DNA of 64,000 bases from positions 62,001 to 126,000 of the forward strand of contig CANMPL010000003.1 of the NCBI GenBank assembly GCA_947499715.1. The letters run 5' to 3'. This document shows, one piece after another, positions 9,454-18,196 of the stretch. This stretch comes from an uncultured Paracoccaceae bacterium (GTDB lineage Bacteria; Pseudomonadota; Alphaproteobacteria; Rhodobacterales; Rhodobacteraceae). Position numbers and translations under genes: made by a program. The notes under the pieces were generated by a model. That model was not told where the DNA came from. It searched no databases and saw nothing but the letters and a program-made list of their open reading frames with translations. How positions within the stretch are numbered: position 1 is the first letter of the stretch; the number at the start of each line of letters is the position of its first letter.

Positions 9454-9617
9454 CACGTTGGTCCCATATCTGCCCTGATCCGGCAGAGAACGGTGCCAAC
9501 TTTTGCGCAGGTCAGCCTCATCTGTTTTCCCGCGCGATAAAGCGTCAGACGAAAGCGCGCCGCGTCCTCATCAGGGGCATCTATCACGGGTTGGTCGCCC
9601 ATAAATGCGATCCTCAT
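9453..9617 (-). CDS. 54-aa unknown protein in nor/nnr operon
   Basis: Tiny soluble-looking, Arg- and Met-rich protein with two Cys residues and no recognised domain. Evidence that it is real is positional: its ATG overlaps the stop of the 79-aa gene (ATGA) and its TGA overlaps the nnrS start (TGATG), a pattern expected only for a translated cistron. Expression should follow the nor operon. It could assist metal or heme loading, but that is speculation. Confidence 0.55.
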   Translation of the reverse strand: MRIAFMGDQPVIDAPDEDAARFRLTLYRAGKQMRLTCAKVGTVLCRIRADMGPT

Positions 9618-9853
9618 GAGGCTGGATCCTTGTCTGCGACGGTCATGAGGTGGCGGATATGCTGGGCGAAATACCATGTTGCGGGCAGACCAATCACACA
9701 GCCAAGACCAATTGACCAAGTGATCGAGGCGACAGGACCTCCGACCCAACTGAAGATCAAAGAGGCAAAGAACACGTTGACGGCCGCAGCACCGGCCCCG
9801 AATGGATAAAGCGCCACAGCAATCTTACGCGTTGACCAGCCTTGGTCTGTCAT
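9614..9853 (-). CDS. 79-aa two-helix membrane protein (possibly NnrT-like)
   Basis: Small membrane protein with two hydrophobic segments (about residues 11-36 and 40-62) and a charged C-terminus. Position between norD and nnrS/nnrU recalls the small NnrT protein reported beside nnrU in Rhodobacter, but I cannot confirm the homology from memory. Both ends overlap neighbours by ATGA, indicating translational coupling in the nor operon. Confidence 0.6.
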   Translation of the reverse strand: MTDQGWSTRKIAVALYPFGAGAAAVNVFFASLIFSWVGGPVASITWSIGLGCVIGLPATWYFAQHIRHLMTVADKDPAS

Positions 9854-10032
9854 GATCTGGCAACCAGTCTTTGCACCAACACAAGTGCCACGATCAGCGC
9901 GACGCTGCCCAAGGCAAACCAGAATTCGGCAGTAGCGGTTTGCGCCTGCGGGATCGGCCTGTCGAACGCATCCGCAATGCTCGCAGAGGCGAAGGCGCAG
10001 AGCAGGGTGGTGAAGGGAAAGAGAATTCGCAT
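9850..10032 (-). CDS. 60-aa exported/one-helix protein after norD (NorF position)
   Basis: Has a signal-like N-terminus (residues about 1-22, ending F-A-S-A-S-I-A-D-A) and one C-terminal membrane segment (about 38-56). It follows norD by one base, with AGGAGA upstream, and overlaps the next ORF by ATGA. In other nor operons small NorE/NorF membrane proteins occupy this position; this one is far too short for NorE, and a NorF-like role is only an inference. Confidence 0.6.
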   Translation of the reverse strand: MRILFPFTTLLCAFASASIADAFDRPIPQAQTATAEFWFALGSVALIVALVLVQRLVARS

Positions 10033-10033
10033 G

Positions 10034-11917
10034 TCAGGTCTCCTGTGTGAGGGTGCGGTAGATATCAGGAAGCGCGCGGGTCAGCCGGTTGGCATCAGGC
10101 AGCAGCGTGAAACCTCCACGTCCGAAGATGCGGGCGAACCAGTCCTGCCCGTCTTCGTCGATGACGATACCGTGCAGGGACAGGCCCGCGGTTCGGGCTT
10201 CGCGCACGGCCATATGACTGTCTTCGATGCCGTGCTGGCCCTCGTAGTGGTCCAGATCATTGGGCTTGCCGTCGGTCAGCACAATCAGCAGTTTGCGCGC
10301 ACTTGGTTCTTCGGCCAGTTGTGCGCTGACATGGCGGATCGCGGCGCCAAGGCGCGTGTAGTGTCCGGGTTTGAGGGCGCCGATATTGGCGAGAGTGTCG
10401 GCCGACACCGGATCATCGAAATCCTTGCAGCGGGTCATGAACACGCGGTCGCGGCGCAGGGATGAAAATCCCCAGATGCCCAAACGATCACCCGCCGCAT
10501 CAATCCCGGTGGCAAGGGCGGCCATCGTGTGACGCGCGACCTCGATGACGCTTGTATCGCCAATGGCCGCTTCGGTGGACCGTGAATTGTCGATCAGGAA
10601 GGCCACAGACATATCGCGTTCCACCTGACGCGCGGATTGCCAGATGCGGTCTGACCCACGCCCTGTTGCGCGCAGGTCGGCCTGTGCTGTCAGAAGTGCA
10701 TCCAGGTCGAGTTCCGCCCCGTCAACCTGACGTGGTTGTAAGATACGGCGTGGGCGCAAGGCCTCGAACTGGCGGCGGACTTCGCGGGTGCGTCTGGGGT
10801 CTGGCACGAAGGGGGCGCCGTCGGGCTGAGCGGGCGCATCCAGAACACGGCAATGTTCCGGCATGTAGCTGCGGCTGCGGTGGTTCCATTCTGGATAGGT
10901 ATGGATGCCCGACAGCGCCTCATGGTCGGCATCGGCGGGGGACAGATCCAGATGCAACCGCAGACGGGTTGCCGCCTTGCGATCATGTTTGGAGAGGGTG
11001 ATTTCGTCTTGATCATCGGCGGCCTTTTGGGCGTTCTCATCATCGTCGTCATCGACACTGCGATTGATGTTCATCGATTCAACCCAAGACAGGATCGATT
11101 CAAACCGGTGAATGATAAAGCTGTCCTTGCGGTCGTTTTGTTCATGATCCTTGCGCGCGCCAAGCTTGCGATTGGTGTGGGCGGCATTCGCTGGTGGCGC
11201 TGCGGGGTCGGATGGCTCTTCGGCGGCGGGCGCGCCAGCACCAGGCACCGAAAACCGCAACCAGATTGGCACGGGCGCAAAGGGTCTGTAGCCGCGCGCG
11301 ATGTCGCAATCAAACGCGTCACGGGCCACGCCATACAACTGATCAAGGATGGCGGTTTCCATCGCAGCTTCGATCTGCGGCCGCACCACGTTCGGACGAT
11401 GCTGCGCGCAATGCTTGGACATCTTTGCGTAGGCGTCGTGCAAACCAGGGCACGCCCGATACGCAAGGTCAGCGGCCGTGGCATTCAAACGGATTTGCAA
11501 ATAATCGAAGGCGGGTTGTTCTTTGGGCAGGACCAGTTCCGCAAGATCGCACGTCGCGGCAAGCGCAGTCAGCCAGAAATAGGCCGCCCGATTAAGGGCT
11601 GCGTCGGGAAAGGCTGCGATCACGGGGGGCAGGCTCAAACGCTCGCCGTCAAAGCTTGCGATCCATTCGCGATCCTGATCCGCACCCAGCTTGCGCCGCA
11701 GCGGGCGGCGGTGCTGCATCAGCGTGGCCGGCGCTTCACCAAGTTCAACACCCGCCGCTCCGCCAAGGGCGCGAAACAGAACCGCAAGGCTGGGACGAAG
11801 AGCGGCAAACGTAACGCTGGCGTCTGGATAGCACGCATCCGCGCCAATCCCATGCGCCATGTCGTGCCATAGGTTACCGACGGTTTCTTCGGGTTCCATC
11901 AGGTCAAGAAGACGCAT
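10034..11917 (-). CDS. norD: Nitric oxide reductase activation protein NorD
   Basis: A 627-aa NorD-type protein needed to assemble or activate the NorCB complex together with the NorQ ATPase. The C-terminal third is a von Willebrand A domain whose metal-ion-dependent adhesion site is visible as D-N-S-R-S-T (D-x-S-x-S pattern), followed by L-T-D-G-K-P-N-D. The middle is acidic and charged, with D-D-D-D-E-N. Known NorQ/NorD pairs resemble MoxR ATPase plus VWA partners, probably inserting the non-heme iron. It lies 5 bp after norQ in the same operon. Confidence 0.93.
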   Translation of the reverse strand: MRLLDLMEPEETVGNLWHDMAHGIGADACYPDASVTFAALRPSLAVLFRALGGAAGVELGEAPATLMQHRRPLRRKLGADQDREWIASFDGERLSLPPVIAAFPDAALNRAAYFWLTALAATCDLAELVLPKEQPAFDYLQIRLNATAADLAYRACPGLHDAYAKMSKHCAQHRPNVVRPQIEAAMETAILDQLYGVARDAFDCDIARGYRPFAPVPIWLRFSVPGAGAPAAEEPSDPAAPPANAAHTNRKLGARKDHEQNDRKDSFIIHRFESILSWVESMNINRSVDDDDDENAQKAADDQDEITLSKHDRKAATRLRLHLDLSPADADHEALSGIHTYPEWNHRSRSYMPEHCRVLDAPAQPDGAPFVPDPRRTREVRRQFEALRPRRILQPRQVDGAELDLDALLTAQADLRATGRGSDRIWQSARQVERDMSVAFLIDNSRSTEAAIGDTSVIEVARHTMAALATGIDAAGDRLGIWGFSSLRRDRVFMTRCKDFDDPVSADTLANIGALKPGHYTRLGAAIRHVSAQLAEEPSARKLLIVLTDGKPNDLDHYEGQHGIEDSHMAVREARTAGLSLHGIVIDEDGQDWFARIFGRGGFTLLPDANRLTRALPDIYRTLTQET

Positions 11918-11922
11918 GATAC

Positions 11923-12717
11923 CTATCCGTAAATCGTGCTGACCAGATCACGCAGGGATTGCTGCACGTCAGGTTCGTCACTCAGGGGTTCGATCACAGC
12001 GGCCTCAAGCGCGGCGTTCACACCCATCCCGCCTGCCATCAATGTGGCGGCATATATGAGCAACCGTGTTGAGACGCCTTCTTCGAGGTCCATGCCCGAT
12101 AGCTTGCGAATATGCCCGGCAAGACGCACGAGCGGAGCCACACGCCCGGCCTCAAGACCGCTTTCGCTGCTGACCACTTTGATCTCTGTTTCCGGGTCCG
12201 GGAAATCGAACGAGATCGACAGGAACCGTTGCCGCGTAGAGGGTTTGAGCCGCTTGAGCACGTTTTGGTAGCCGGGATTATAGCTGGCGACCAACATGAA
12301 ATCCTTGGGCGCAACCAGTTCTTCGCCCGTGCGGTCAATCATCAAAGTGCGGCGTGTATCGGTCAGAGGGTGCAGGACAACGGTGACGTCTTTGCGCGCT
12401 TCGACCACCTCATCAAGATAACAGATGCCGCCTTCGCGGACTGCCCGTGTCAATGGGCCGTCGACCCAAACCGTCTCTCCCCCCTTCAACAAATATCGCC
12501 CGATCAGGTCGGCCGCAGACAGGTCGTCATGGCAGGCCACGGTGTAAAGCGACTTGCCAAGCGATGCGGCCATATGTTCAACAAAGCGGGTTTTGCCGCA
12601 GCCGGTCGGCCCCTTCAAAAGAAGGGGCAAACCGTGGCTTTGTGCCATCTCGAATAGGTCGCATTCAGACCCGGTGGGGTGATAATATGGCAGGCTCGGA
12701 TGTGTGGCGATGTTCAT
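11923..12717 (-). CDS. norQ: NorQ, MoxR-type AAA+ ATPase for nitric oxide reductase
   Basis: A 264-aa cytoplasmic AAA+ protein of the NorQ/CbbQ class. Walker A is G-P-T-G-C-G-K-T at residues 36-43 and Walker B I-C-Y-L-D-E-V around 98-104; an arginine-finger region S-T-R-Q-R-F follows. The CbbQ/NorQ C-terminal domain ends the protein. It acts with NorD to mature NorB. Only 2 bp separate it from the norB stop, so it is co-transcribed with norCB. Confidence 0.95.
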   Translation of the reverse strand: MNIATHPSLPYYHPTGSECDLFEMAQSHGLPLLLKGPTGCGKTRFVEHMAASLGKSLYTVACHDDLSAADLIGRYLLKGGETVWVDGPLTRAVREGGICYLDEVVEARKDVTVVLHPLTDTRRTLMIDRTGEELVAPKDFMLVASYNPGYQNVLKRLKPSTRQRFLSISFDFPDPETEIKVVSSESGLEAGRVAPLVRLAGHIRKLSGMDLEEGVSTRLLIYAATLMAGGMGVNAALEAAVIEPLSDEPDVQQSLRDLVSTIYG

Positions 12718-12719
12718 GA

Positions 12720-14069
12720 CTACTCTCCCGGTACTTGGTTTGCTTTGCCAGGTTCGATGATCTCGCCTTTGTGCACGACCAGCATGGAATAGATGAACAA
12801 CAGCGCGCCAAGCACGACAGCGACGCCCGCGCCGAACCGCATCATGTAGAAGATCGCGAGGTCGTCCTGGACGGTCATGTAGTAGTCACCCAGCACACGT
12901 TGCATGTGTGTTTGAATGGTGCCCGCGAAGGTCAGAACGAAGGTCATGAACGCCATGCCACCTGTCATCAGCCAGAAGGACGCCATGTTCAGCACTTGGT
13001 TATAGGGCGCACGTTCGCGCAGCATCGGCATCGCGTAGGTAAAGATCGCGAGGTTAAGCGCAACGTAGGCGCCATAAAAGGCAAGGTGCCCGTGTGCCGC
13101 GGTGATCTGTGTGCCGTGACTGTAGAAGTTCACGCCGTGCAGGGTGTGTAGAAAGCCCCAGACCCCTGCGCCAAAGAAGGCCACAGTGCTTGAGCCGAGC
13201 GACCACAAGAGTGCAGCCTTGTTGGGATGGTTCTTGCGCCCCTTCCAGACCATGACGAAGGCAAATGACATCATCAGGAAGAACGGTATCACTTCGAAGG
13301 TCGAGAAGATCGACCCGACCCACTGCCAGTAGCCCGGCAGGCCGATCCAGTAGAAGTGGTGACCGGTGCCGAGAATGCCGCTGAACAGAGCTGTGGCGAC
13401 GATGACATAAAGCCATTTCTCAACGACCTCGCGGTCCACGCCTGTCAGCTTGAGCAGCAGGAACGCAAGGATCGCAGCCATCACAAGTTCCCAGGTCGCT
13501 TCGACCCACAGGTGCACGACGAACCACCAATACATTTTGTCCAACGACAGGTTGTCGGGGTTGATGAAGGCAAAGACCCATAGCAGCGACAACAACCAAA
13601 GCCCCATCAGCAAGACATTGGTAATCGCAGTTTTCTTACCCGCCAGAACCGTCATCGAGATGTTCAAAAGAAAGATCAGCGCGGCGACAAGGATACCGAA
13701 CTTGACCCAGAGCGGCTGTTCAAGGAATTCACGACCGCCATGGATCCCAACCAAATAGGACCCAACCGCACCCAATGTGCCGACCAATAGAATGATGAGC
13801 TGGACATAGGCCAGTTTCGGCGACCAGATTTCACGTTCGGATTCCTCGGGTATCATGAAATACGCCGCGCCAAAGAAGCCGAGCAACAGCCAGACGATCA
13901 GCGCGTTGGTGTGGATCATGCGAATGACATTGAAGGGGAGGATTTCGGACAGAAAGTTGGGCGAGACGTAAATCCAGCCTGCAACGAGCCCACCCAGCAC
14001 CTGGACCCCGAACAGCGCCATGGCTGCAAGGAAATACCAGTAGGCTACCTTTTGTGTTTGATATTTCAT
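12720..14069 (-). CDS. norB: Nitric oxide reductase large subunit NorB
   Basis: Catalytic subunit of cytochrome c-dependent NO reductase (2 NO + 2 e- + 2 H+ to N2O + H2O), a heme-copper oxidase relative with 12 membrane helices carrying hemes b and b3 and a non-heme iron. The 449-aa length matches. Expected histidines are present: R-M-I-H-T-N for heme, H-L-W-V-E-A-T-W-E for the FeB site with its characteristic Glu, and G-T-G-H-H-F-Y-W-I. The C-terminal helices also carry histidines (H-G-T-Q-I-T-A-A-H-G-H). Translated 12 bp after norC. Confidence 0.97.
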   Translation of the reverse strand: MKYQTQKVAYWYFLAAMALFGVQVLGGLVAGWIYVSPNFLSEILPFNVIRMIHTNALIVWLLLGFFGAAYFMIPEESEREIWSPKLAYVQLIILLVGTLGAVGSYLVGIHGGREFLEQPLWVKFGILVAALIFLLNISMTVLAGKKTAITNVLLMGLWLLSLLWVFAFINPDNLSLDKMYWWFVVHLWVEATWELVMAAILAFLLLKLTGVDREVVEKWLYVIVATALFSGILGTGHHFYWIGLPGYWQWVGSIFSTFEVIPFFLMMSFAFVMVWKGRKNHPNKAALLWSLGSSTVAFFGAGVWGFLHTLHGVNFYSHGTQITAAHGHLAFYGAYVALNLAIFTYAMPMLRERAPYNQVLNMASFWLMTGGMAFMTFVLTFAGTIQTHMQRVLGDYYMTVQDDLAIFYMMRFGAGVAVVLGALLFIYSMLVVHKGEIIEPGKANQVPGE

Positions 14070-14081
14070 CTGAGTATCTCC

Positions 14082-14534
14082 TTATCCCGCGTCATTGGGC
14101 GGCCAGCCCTGTGTGTCAGTCTGATCGGCCCAGCGCAGAAATTCGGCGAGGCCGCGCAGTTCTTCGTCGGTAAACTGATAGGCTGGCATCTGGCGGCGGC
14201 CCTCGATCCCGCTTGGCTGTGCCTCGATCCATCCTTTGAGAGTTTCGAACGCACCATCCGGATCATCCTGCACGCCCCAGCGGGTCATGACGTTGCCAAC
14301 TTCTGGTGCGAAATAGGCACCTTCGCCATGCAGGGTGTGGCAGTTGATGCAGGATGCAGCTTCCCAGGTGTGTTTTCCTAAAATGACCTCTTCGGTCAGC
14401 GGCATGCCTGCGGTGGATGTGTTCACCACGTATCTGTGTGAATGGACGGTCATCGCCACAAAGACGACGACAAAGAAAATCGAGCCCCCGTAAAAGATGT
14501 TGCGCGCCCGCGATTTGGTCAGAAATTCAGCCAT
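14082..14534 (-). CDS. norC: Nitric oxide reductase cytochrome c subunit NorC
   Basis: Membrane-anchored cytochrome c of 150 aa that passes electrons to NorB. One N-terminal membrane anchor (about residues 14-32) is followed by a periplasmic domain with a single heme-c motif C-I-N-C-H at 62-66 and an axial Met in R-Q-M-P-A-Y near the C-terminus. First gene of the norCBQD run. The promoter between norC and the divergent DUF1858 gene contains a TTG-N8-CAA box, so expression should depend on an NnrR/Dnr-type regulator and NO. Confidence 0.96.
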   Translation of the reverse strand: MAEFLTKSRARNIFYGGSIFFVVVFVAMTVHSHRYVVNTSTAGMPLTEEVILGKHTWEAASCINCHTLHGEGAYFAPEVGNVMTRWGVQDDPDGAFETLKGWIEAQPSGIEGRRQMPAYQFTDEELRGLAEFLRWADQTDTQGWPPNDAG

Positions 14535-14594
14535 TTTGATGGATCTCCCTGGGCTTCAGTTGGCGCAAGGATACGGGAGCACAAAGCGGCAAAG

Positions 14595-14610
14595 TTTGTG
14601 CCAGCACAAA
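14595..14610. promoter_or_regulatory. NnrR/Dnr-type operator, TTG-N8-CAA (norC / DUF1858)
   Basis: TTTGTGC-CA-GCACAAA, a perfect 7-bp inverted repeat containing TTG-N8-CAA, the pattern bound by NNR/DNR-type Crp-Fnr proteins. It lies about 60 bp upstream of the norC start and 47 bp upstream of the DUF1858 start, so it can serve both directions. Confidence 0.85.
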
Positions 14611-14657
14611 GTTCAAGCAGATTGAGAGAGTATGGTTGACCCTGGAAGGAGACAAAG

Positions 14658-14873
14658 ATGGGCAAGCCGAAACTCGATGATCCCGACCTGCCTTTGGCCG
14701 ACCTGATTTCATTGTGGCCGGAAACGGTGCCTATATTTCTAAAGCATGGGATGCTGTGTGTTGGCTGCGTGATTGGTCCTTTTCACACGATTGTTGACGC
14801 TTGTGCGGAATACCGTCTGGATCAAGACAGTTTCTTGAATGAACTTCTTGTGGCGGTTTCCGGGGCCGCTTAG
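14658..14873 (+). CDS. DUF1858 redox-disulfide-domain protein
   Basis: A 71-aa protein matching the DUF1858 domain, seen alone or fused to hybrid-cluster and related redox proteins. C34-V-G-C37, preceded by L-K-H-G-M-L, is the redox disulfide motif. GGAAGGAG lies 7 bp upstream of the start. The NnrR-type box upstream and the position between norC and nnrR imply co-regulation with NO reduction; it may help sense or repair nitrosylated thiols or metals, which is inference. Its stop overlaps the convergent nnrR stop by 4 bp (TTAG). Confidence 0.85.
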   Translation: MGKPKLDDPDLPLADLISLWPETVPIFLKHGMLCVGCVIGPFHTIVDACAEYRLDQDSFLNELLVAVSGAA

Positions 14874-15586
14874 GCGTTGCTGAGAATCACGAGGGCATGC
14901 GGGTCTGTTACCGTGATCCGTTTGCGTCTGCTTTGCACGATGCCTTGTTTTTCCCAACTGCTTAGCAGGCGGCTGACCGTGTGCAGCGTGGTCGCAGTCA
15001 ATTCGGACAGATCCTGCCGCGTGATCGGGAAATCAATTTCAATACCGCTATCAATCTTCCGGCCGGTCTGATGGATTAGGCGCAGCAAGGCACTTGCCAC
15101 ACGTTGTTCGACCTGCTGCGTCGCCATTTCAACGATCCGGTTGTTCATTTCCCCAACACGGTTTCCAACAGTCTTATACGTCTCGGTTGCGAACCCGTCA
15201 TAGTCGGCCACAAAGCCATCCCAAAGCCGCATCGGCCAGCTTAGTGCGATTGCCTCGATCGCCGTTATTGCGGTTGCCGGATAGGTATCCTTCCCAAGCG
15301 CTTTCGCGATTCCCATAAGTTGCCCGGACGGAATATGCAGCGCTGTGACCTGTTCGCCGGTTGCCGTAATTCGAACGACCCGAACATATCCGTCCAACAG
15401 CAAATAGAAACGGCTGGCTTCTGCCCCTTCATCAAAGACCGTAACGCCCGCGTCATAACGGCGAGACGTGGCCTGATCCAGAATCGTGCGAATCTGTGAT
15501 TTCGCCAGCTTCGAGAACGGCGGCAAATGCGACAGCAGACTTTCGTCCAGTCGAGGAAACGGTTTTTCGGCGACGGCCCTGTCCAT
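14870..15586 (-). CDS. nnrR: Crp/Fnr-family regulator, NnrR/Dnr type
   Basis: A 238-aa transcription factor with an N-terminal cyclic-nucleotide-binding-like beta barrel (about 25-130), a long dimerisation helix and a C-terminal winged helix. Its recognition segment L-S-E-L-T-A-T-T-L-H-T-V-S-R-L-L is typical. It contains no cysteine, so it cannot carry the FNR iron-sulfur cluster; this fits the NO-responsive NNR/DNR group. It sits between the two TTG-N8-CAA boxes and should activate norCBQD, the DUF1858 gene and pseudoazurin-nirK-nirV. The second box 65 bp upstream of its own start suggests autoregulation. Confidence 0.9.
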   Translation of the reverse strand: MDRAVAEKPFPRLDESLLSHLPPFSKLAKSQIRTILDQATSRRYDAGVTVFDEGAEASRFYLLLDGYVRVVRITATGEQVTALHIPSGQLMGIAKALGKDTYPATAITAIEAIALSWPMRLWDGFVADYDGFATETYKTVGNRVGEMNNRIVEMATQQVEQRVASALLRLIHQTGRKIDSGIEIDFPITRQDLSELTATTLHTVSRLLSSWEKQGIVQSRRKRITVTDPHALVILSNA

Positions 15587-15650
15587 ACCGGCACTCTGAC
15601 ACAGCCGAAAAATTCACGCCACACAAACCGCCGTGGGAACCGTTTCAAAG

Positions 15651-15666
15651 TTTGTTCCAGCACAAT
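15651..15666. promoter_or_regulatory. NnrR/Dnr-type operator (nnrR / pseudoazurin-nirK)
   Basis: TTTGTTCCAGCACAAT contains TTG-N8-CAA and shares CCAGCACAA with the box at 14595. It is placed almost symmetrically, about 65 bp from the nnrR start on one side and from the pseudoazurin start on the other. Confidence 0.82.
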
Positions 15667-15730
15667 GTTCCTTGGCGGGGACGGCGTAAAATTACGGACA
15701 AGATGAAACGAGATCGAAAAGGAACAGACC

Positions 15731-16162
15731 ATGATCCGTAGACTTATAACCGCCCTTGCACTGTCTGCCCTGACGGGCGGGTCTGCATATGCCGAGACGT
15801 TCGAAGTTCAGATGCTCAACGTCGGATCAGACGGGGAGCGTATGGTGTTTGAACCGGCATTCGTTCAGGCGGCTGCCGGCGACACAATCAAGTTCATCGC
15901 CACAGACCGCGGGCACAACGCCGAACTGAATGACGGGATGTTCCCCGAAGGCGCGGAACAATTCGCGGGCCGCATCAACGAAGAGATCGAGGTCACACTG
16001 GATGTCGAAGGCGTCTATGGCGTGATCTGCAAGCCGCACTTCTCAATGGGGATGGTGATGGTCATCGCCGTTGGCGATGCGGATGCGCCCGAGACATTCC
16101 TGGAAGGCCGCGTTCCGCGGGGTGCCAAAGCACGTTTTGAGGACCTGCTCGGCAGTCTTTGA
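15731..16162 (+). CDS. Pseudoazurin (type 1 blue copper electron carrier)
   Basis: A 143-aa periplasmic cupredoxin. The signal peptide ends at A-Y-A before E-T-F (about residue 21). Copper ligands are visible: His in R-G-H-N-A-E and Cys/His/Met in I-C-K-P-H-F-S-M-G-M. Pseudoazurins donate electrons to copper nitrite reductase, and the gene directly precedes nirK. AAGGAACAG lies upstream of the start. The promoter carries the NnrR-type box. Confidence 0.95.
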   Translation: MIRRLITALALSALTGGSAYAETFEVQMLNVGSDGERMVFEPAFVQAAAGDTIKFIATDRGHNAELNDGMFPEGAEQFAGRINEEIEVTLDVEGVYGVICKPHFSMGMVMVIAVGDADAPETFLEGRVPRGAKARFEDLLGSL

Positions 16163-16220
16163 CCCATTCAGACGGCGCGGGGCATGAGGCCCCGCGCACA
16201 TCAATCACATGGAGGAAACC

Positions 16221-17438
16221 ATGACCAAATTCATCAATCCGGGCCTTATGCCAACCAGCCGCCGCAACATTCTACGTGGCAGCGTTCTTGCCGGTGCTGC
16301 TGCGCTTACCGGGGCAGCCGTCAAGGCATCGCCGCGCGCGCCCCGCATCACCGGGATCAACGAAACATCTGCAAACCTATATCGGGTTGCAGGCGAACAA
16401 GACGCCGACAGCAGTGCCGCACCTGCGGATTTGTCTGGCTACACTCGCGTCAAGATGGATCTCGTTGCACCGCCATTTGCACCAGCTCATGAACAGGTCG
16501 CCACAGGTGGACCAAAGATCATCGAGATCACGATGGAAACAACCGAAGTGCTGATGACTGTGGACGAGGACACAGGCGCAGAAGTCTGGGCGCTGACCTA
16601 CAATGGGTCCGTCCCCGGTCCACTGATCATTTGCCACGAAGGCGATATGGTAGAACTGACTTTGCGCAACCCAATCGACAGCATGATGGAACACAATATC
16701 GACTTCCACGCATCAACTGGTGCGTTGGGCGGTGGTGGTCTCACACATGTTTATCCCGGTGAGGAAACTGTGCTGCGCTGGAAGGCGACAAAACCCGGCT
16801 GCTTTACCTATCACTGCGCCCCCGGTGGTGCGATGATCCCCTATCACGTCACCCACGGGATGAATGGCGCCGTCATGGTTTTGCCCCGCGACGGCCTGAA
16901 GGATGCAGATGGCAATCAGCTGACCTATGACAGCATCGCCTACATCGGCGAGCAGGATTATTACCTGCCGATGGACGAAAACGGTGACTACAAAACTTAC
17001 GAGGCGGCCGGTGATGATTATGGTGATAGCATCGCGGCTATGCGCGGGCTGATCCCTACACACTCTGTCTTTAACGGCGCTGTTGGTGCTCTTACCGGTG
17101 AACACGCACTCACATCCAAGGTCGGTGAGACGGTTCTGATGATCCACAATCAGGCGAACCGCGACAGTCGTCCGCACCTGATCGGTGGTCATGGTAGCTA
17201 TGTCTGGGAATCCTCCTTCACTGACCCGCCGTTGCGGGACATGGAAACCTGGTTTGTGCGGGGCGGGAGTGCCGTCGCGGCGATGTATACCTTTGAGCAA
17301 CCCGGTGTTTACGCCTACGTCAATCACAACCTGATTGAGGGGGTGATGCTTGGGGCTACAGCACACTTCGTGGTCGAAGGCGAATGGGACAACAATCTGA
17401 TGGAACAGGTCGTCGCCCCGCATGAATTTTCAACCTGA
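16221..17438 (+). CDS. nirK: Copper-containing nitrite reductase
   Basis: Periplasmic trimeric enzyme reducing nitrite to nitric oxide, 405 aa with two cupredoxin domains. A twin-arginine signal is seen (S-R-R-N-I-L-R-G near residue 13-20). Type 1 and type 2 copper ligands lie in M-E-H-N-I-D-F-H and in [13 protein letters not shown] with the following H-G-M. The A-P-G-G-x-M-I-P spacing is as in Rhodobacter-type NirK. ATG at 16221 was preferred over an upstream one at 16209 because GGAGGAAACC immediately precedes it. Part of the pseudoazurin-nirK-nirV operon. Confidence 0.97.
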   Translation: MTKFINPGLMPTSRRNILRGSVLAGAAALTGAAVKASPRAPRITGINETSANLYRVAGEQDADSSAAPADLSGYTRVKMDLVAPPFAPAHEQVATGGPKIIEITMETTEVLMTVDEDTGAEVWALTYNGSVPGPLIICHEGDMVELTLRNPIDSMMEHNIDFHASTGALGGGGLTHVYPGEETVLRWKATKPGCFTYHCAPGGAMIPYHVTHGMNGAVMVLPRDGLKDADGNQLTYDSIAYIGEQDYYLPMDENGDYKTYEAAGDDYGDSIAAMRGLIPTHSVFNGAVGALTGEHALTSKVGETVLMIHNQANRDSRPHLIGGHGSYVWESSFTDPPLRDMETWFVRGGSAVAAMYTFEQPGVYAYVNHNLIEGVMLGATAHFVVEGEWDNNLMEQVVAPHEFST

Positions 17439-17455
17439 TCAGAAAGACTAAAGCC

Positions 17456-18196
17456 ATGTTTGTCGCCCTGCGCTCTGTTCTGTCAAAACGCTATGCCCTT
17501 GGGTTTGCGATGACAGGCATGGTGGGGGCGGCACTTGTTGCCGGGGCTGCGTTCACACTGCGTGGCCCCGATCTTGCATATGCGCCTGCGATGGCGCCGC
17601 AAGGTGTTGAATTGCCCGACGGGCGCGCCTTGTTCGTTCAGCGCTATGAGGTCACGATCGCCGAATGGAACAGGTGTTTTGAACAGGGCGGATGTTCAAT
17701 GGCGCTTCGCGCAAGGCCCGGTCAGGATCCGATGACCGTTCCGGCAACGGGGCTGAGCTACGTGGACGTGCAGGAATACGTGAGTTGGATTAACGCAGTA
17801 ACACGCCACAAATGGCGGCTCCCAACGTCCGAGGAATGGGCGTTTATGGCCCAACCGGTTCTACCCAAAAAACCTGATCCCATTTTCACCGATCCAGAAC
17901 TGACTTGGGCGTCTTCCTATCTTATCGAAGGCCTTGCCTCGCGGGCTCTCAAACCCCAAGGCAGCTTTGCCACCACGCCCGAGGGGATCGTTGACCTCAA
18001 TGGAAGCGTCTGGGAATGGACCAGTGATTGCTATTCAGGTGAGGCTGACGCGGACCGATGTCCCGCATACTTTGTCGGGGGTGAACACATCGCCGCGATC
18101 CCGTTTCTGGTGCGTGACCCCGCTCGTGGCGGCTGTGCCGTCGGAACACCACCCCCCCATCTGGGCATGAGGCTGGTGACAGATCGCAGTCTTTGA
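17456..18196 (+). CDS. nirV: NirV-like SUMF1/formylglycine-generating-enzyme family protein
   Basis: A 246-aa exported or membrane-anchored protein with an N-terminal hydrophobic segment (about residues 12-36). An FGE-sulfatase-like fold follows: V-T-I-A-E-W-N-R-C, L-P-T-S-E-E-W-A-F, G-S-V-W-E-W-T-S-D and the terminal G-M-R-L-V. Genes of this kind follow nirK in several denitrifiers and are called nirV; the role in nitrite reductase maturation is not established. It begins 17 bp after nirK and ends the operon, followed by a hairpin. Confidence 0.88.
   Translation: MFVALRSVLSKRYALGFAMTGMVGAALVAGAAFTLRGPDLAYAPAMAPQGVELPDGRALFVQRYEVTIAEWNRCFEQGGCSMALRARPGQDPMTVPATGLSYVDVQEYVSWINAVTRHKWRLPTSEEWAFMAQPVLPKKPDPIFTDPELTWASSYLIEGLASRALKPQGSFATTPEGIVDLNGSVWEWTSDCYSGEADADRCPAYFVGGEHIAAIPFLVRDPARGGCAVGTPPPHLGMRLVTDRSL

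Noticed and set aside
10853-11872. Long plus-strand frame (339 codons) opposite norD
   Set aside because: Antisense shadow of the high-GC norD gene; the norD frame has the VWA motif and operon position.
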